Source of the DNA: Opitutaceae bacterium
Lineage (GTDB): Bacteria > Verrucomicrobiota > Verrucomicrobiae > Opitutales > Opitutaceae
Assembly: GCA_031266495.1 (NCBI GenBank)
Contig: JAISAX010000645.1
Span: 1 to 9,024, forward strand
Reading direction: 5' to 3'
DNA: 9,024 nt
A model generated the notes under the pieces. It saw nothing but the letters and a program-made list of their open reading frames with translations. It was not told the DNA's origin and did no database searches. The translations under genes were made by a program, and so were the position numbers. Numbering within the stretch: position 1 is the stretch's first letter; every line of letters begins with the position of its first letter. Below, one piece after another: positions 8,104 to 9,024 of the stretch.

Positions 8104-9018
8104 ATGAAAAACTCGATACATCACACACGTCACCATGCACCCGGCCTTCGGACCGTCGCGCTTTTGACTGCCATCACCGCCCTCACATCCATCGTCATCG
8201 GCGTTCCGACGACGCTTCTCAATGACAGCTTCGACGACGGTAACCGCGACGGCTGGTTCGGCAGCTCCAGCGCCTCCTCATACATACTGGATGACGATGC
8301 AAACACGCTCACCGTCAGGGCAGGGGCCCACTTGCTGACCTACTTTGACTCCACGACACTTGCCGTCGGCGAATCGCTCACCGTCTCGCTTAACCTCTCC
8401 TTCAACAGTCCCCTGAGTTGGTCCAACGGATTCCGCATGGCGCTCTATGATTCGCACAGCACTGCGGAGACCGCCAACCGCGTCACCGCCGACGGACACG
8501 GAGCAAGCAACGATCTGTTCAAACCCTACACAGGCTACCGCGCAGACATGAATATCACTGCATACGATGAAACCACCATGGCGATTCAGATCCAACATCG
8601 CAACCCCGCCGACGCCTCCCATACCGGCAATTCGCTGGTTCATTCCAGCACGGGCATGTATTACCAAAGTCTCGGGTCTGGCGGCTTGTCCGCCACGCCG
8701 ACGAACGGCGCGATCTACACGGGCACCTTCACCCTCATGCGTCTCACTGCGACGGATACGAAAATCTCCATCAGCATCGTCGGTACCGGTCTGGAGAGCT
8801 ATGCTTGCGAAGTCACAGACTCCAGCGGGTATTCCACCTTTGACACCTTTGTCATTCTGCCCTCATCGACCAGCTCCATGTCCAGCCTCACGCTGCACGA
8901 CGTGACCATCACCCGCGCCGCCGCCATCCCCGAGTCCTCCGCCGCCGCCGCCACGCTGGGCGGGCTGACCGCCGCGCTCGCCATCGCCATCCTCGCTCTT
9001 CATCGTCGCCAACACTAA
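8104..9018 (+). CDS. PEP-CTERM-type exosortase-sorted surface protein
   Basis: The 304-residue protein has an N-terminal export signal (basic residues to 16, hydrophobic 17-34). Its C-terminus is tripartite: IPES (275-278), a hydrophobic segment (284-299) and a basic HRRQH end. This is the layout recognised by exosortase, which cuts near the motif and hands the protein to the cell envelope or exopolysaccharide. The motif is Pro-Glu-Ser rather than Pro-Glu-Pro. The region between is Ser/Thr-rich and predicted beta-rich (FDDGNRDGW near the start and repeated strands), resembling a lectin-like or concanavalin-like sandwich, with no visible catalytic residues. The ATG lacks a Shine-Dalgarno sequence. 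No exosortase gene is in this window. It is likely an adhesive or carbohydrate-binding surface protein, but the substrate is unknown. Confidence 0.8.
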   Translation: MKNSIHHTRHHAPGLRTVALLTAITALTSIVIGVPTTLLNDSFDDGNRDGWFGSSSASSYILDDDANTLTVRAGAHLLTYFDSTTLAVGESLTVSLNLSFNSPLSWSNGFRMALYDSHSTAETANRVTADGHGASNDLFKPYTGYRADMNITAYDETTMAIQIQHRNPADASHTGNSLVHSSTGMYYQSLGSGGLSATPTNGAIYTGTFTLMRLTATDTKISISIVGTGLESYACEVTDSSGYSTFDTFVILPSSTSSMSSLTLHDVTITRAAAIPESSAAAATLGGLTAALAIAILALHRRQH

Positions 9019-9024
9019 AAACCG

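Overview
The window looks like chromosomal DNA of a GC-rich Verrucomicrobiota bacterium, most likely an Opitutaceae member. This is inferred from the gene families together: two pseudopilin-like proteins with a C-terminal H-X9-D motif, an exosortase-sorted (PEP-CTERM type) surface protein, a LacI-type regulator of the kind common in that family, secreted carbohydrate-active proteins, and starts without Shine-Dalgarno sequences. No rRNA, tRNA or CRISPR array was seen.

Left block (38-4003, + strand): a tight three-gene unit with 10-11 bp gaps. It encodes a secreted right-handed beta-helix (pectate-lyase-fold) protein, a pseudopilin-like protein and a secreted SGNH/GDSL esterase. It reads as a small polysaccharide-degradation or de-esterification operon with its own pilin-like envelope protein, and it probably continues upstream of the window.

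Middle block (4214-6324, - strand): a LacI-family regulator faces the operon convergently, with a hairpin between them. This regulator is chimeric. Its first ~95 residues look like the helix-turn-helix end of an IS630-family transposase. A ~150 bp palindromic repeat follows, and only then the LacI DNA-binding and ligand-binding domains, all in one open frame. Upstream of it lies a DUF433/DUF5615 toxin-antitoxin pair with an ATGA overlap. Upstream of that is a second, degenerate copy of the same IS630-like N-terminus, so two diverged direct copies of one transposase 5' end flank the toxin-antitoxin pair.

Right block (6769-9018): an XRE-family repressor (- strand) is divergent from a second pseudopilin-like gene, followed by a PEP-CTERM-type protein (+ strand). 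The two pseudopilins are 46/63 identical across the N-terminal helix region and share other short motifs, so they are paralogues placed beside different kinds of exported protein.

The main point of interest is that repeats and transposase fragments sit inside open reading frames: a double palindrome within the leader of pseudopilin 1, a composite palindromic element within the regulator's linker, and two IS630-like fragments each reading in frame into an unrelated gene.
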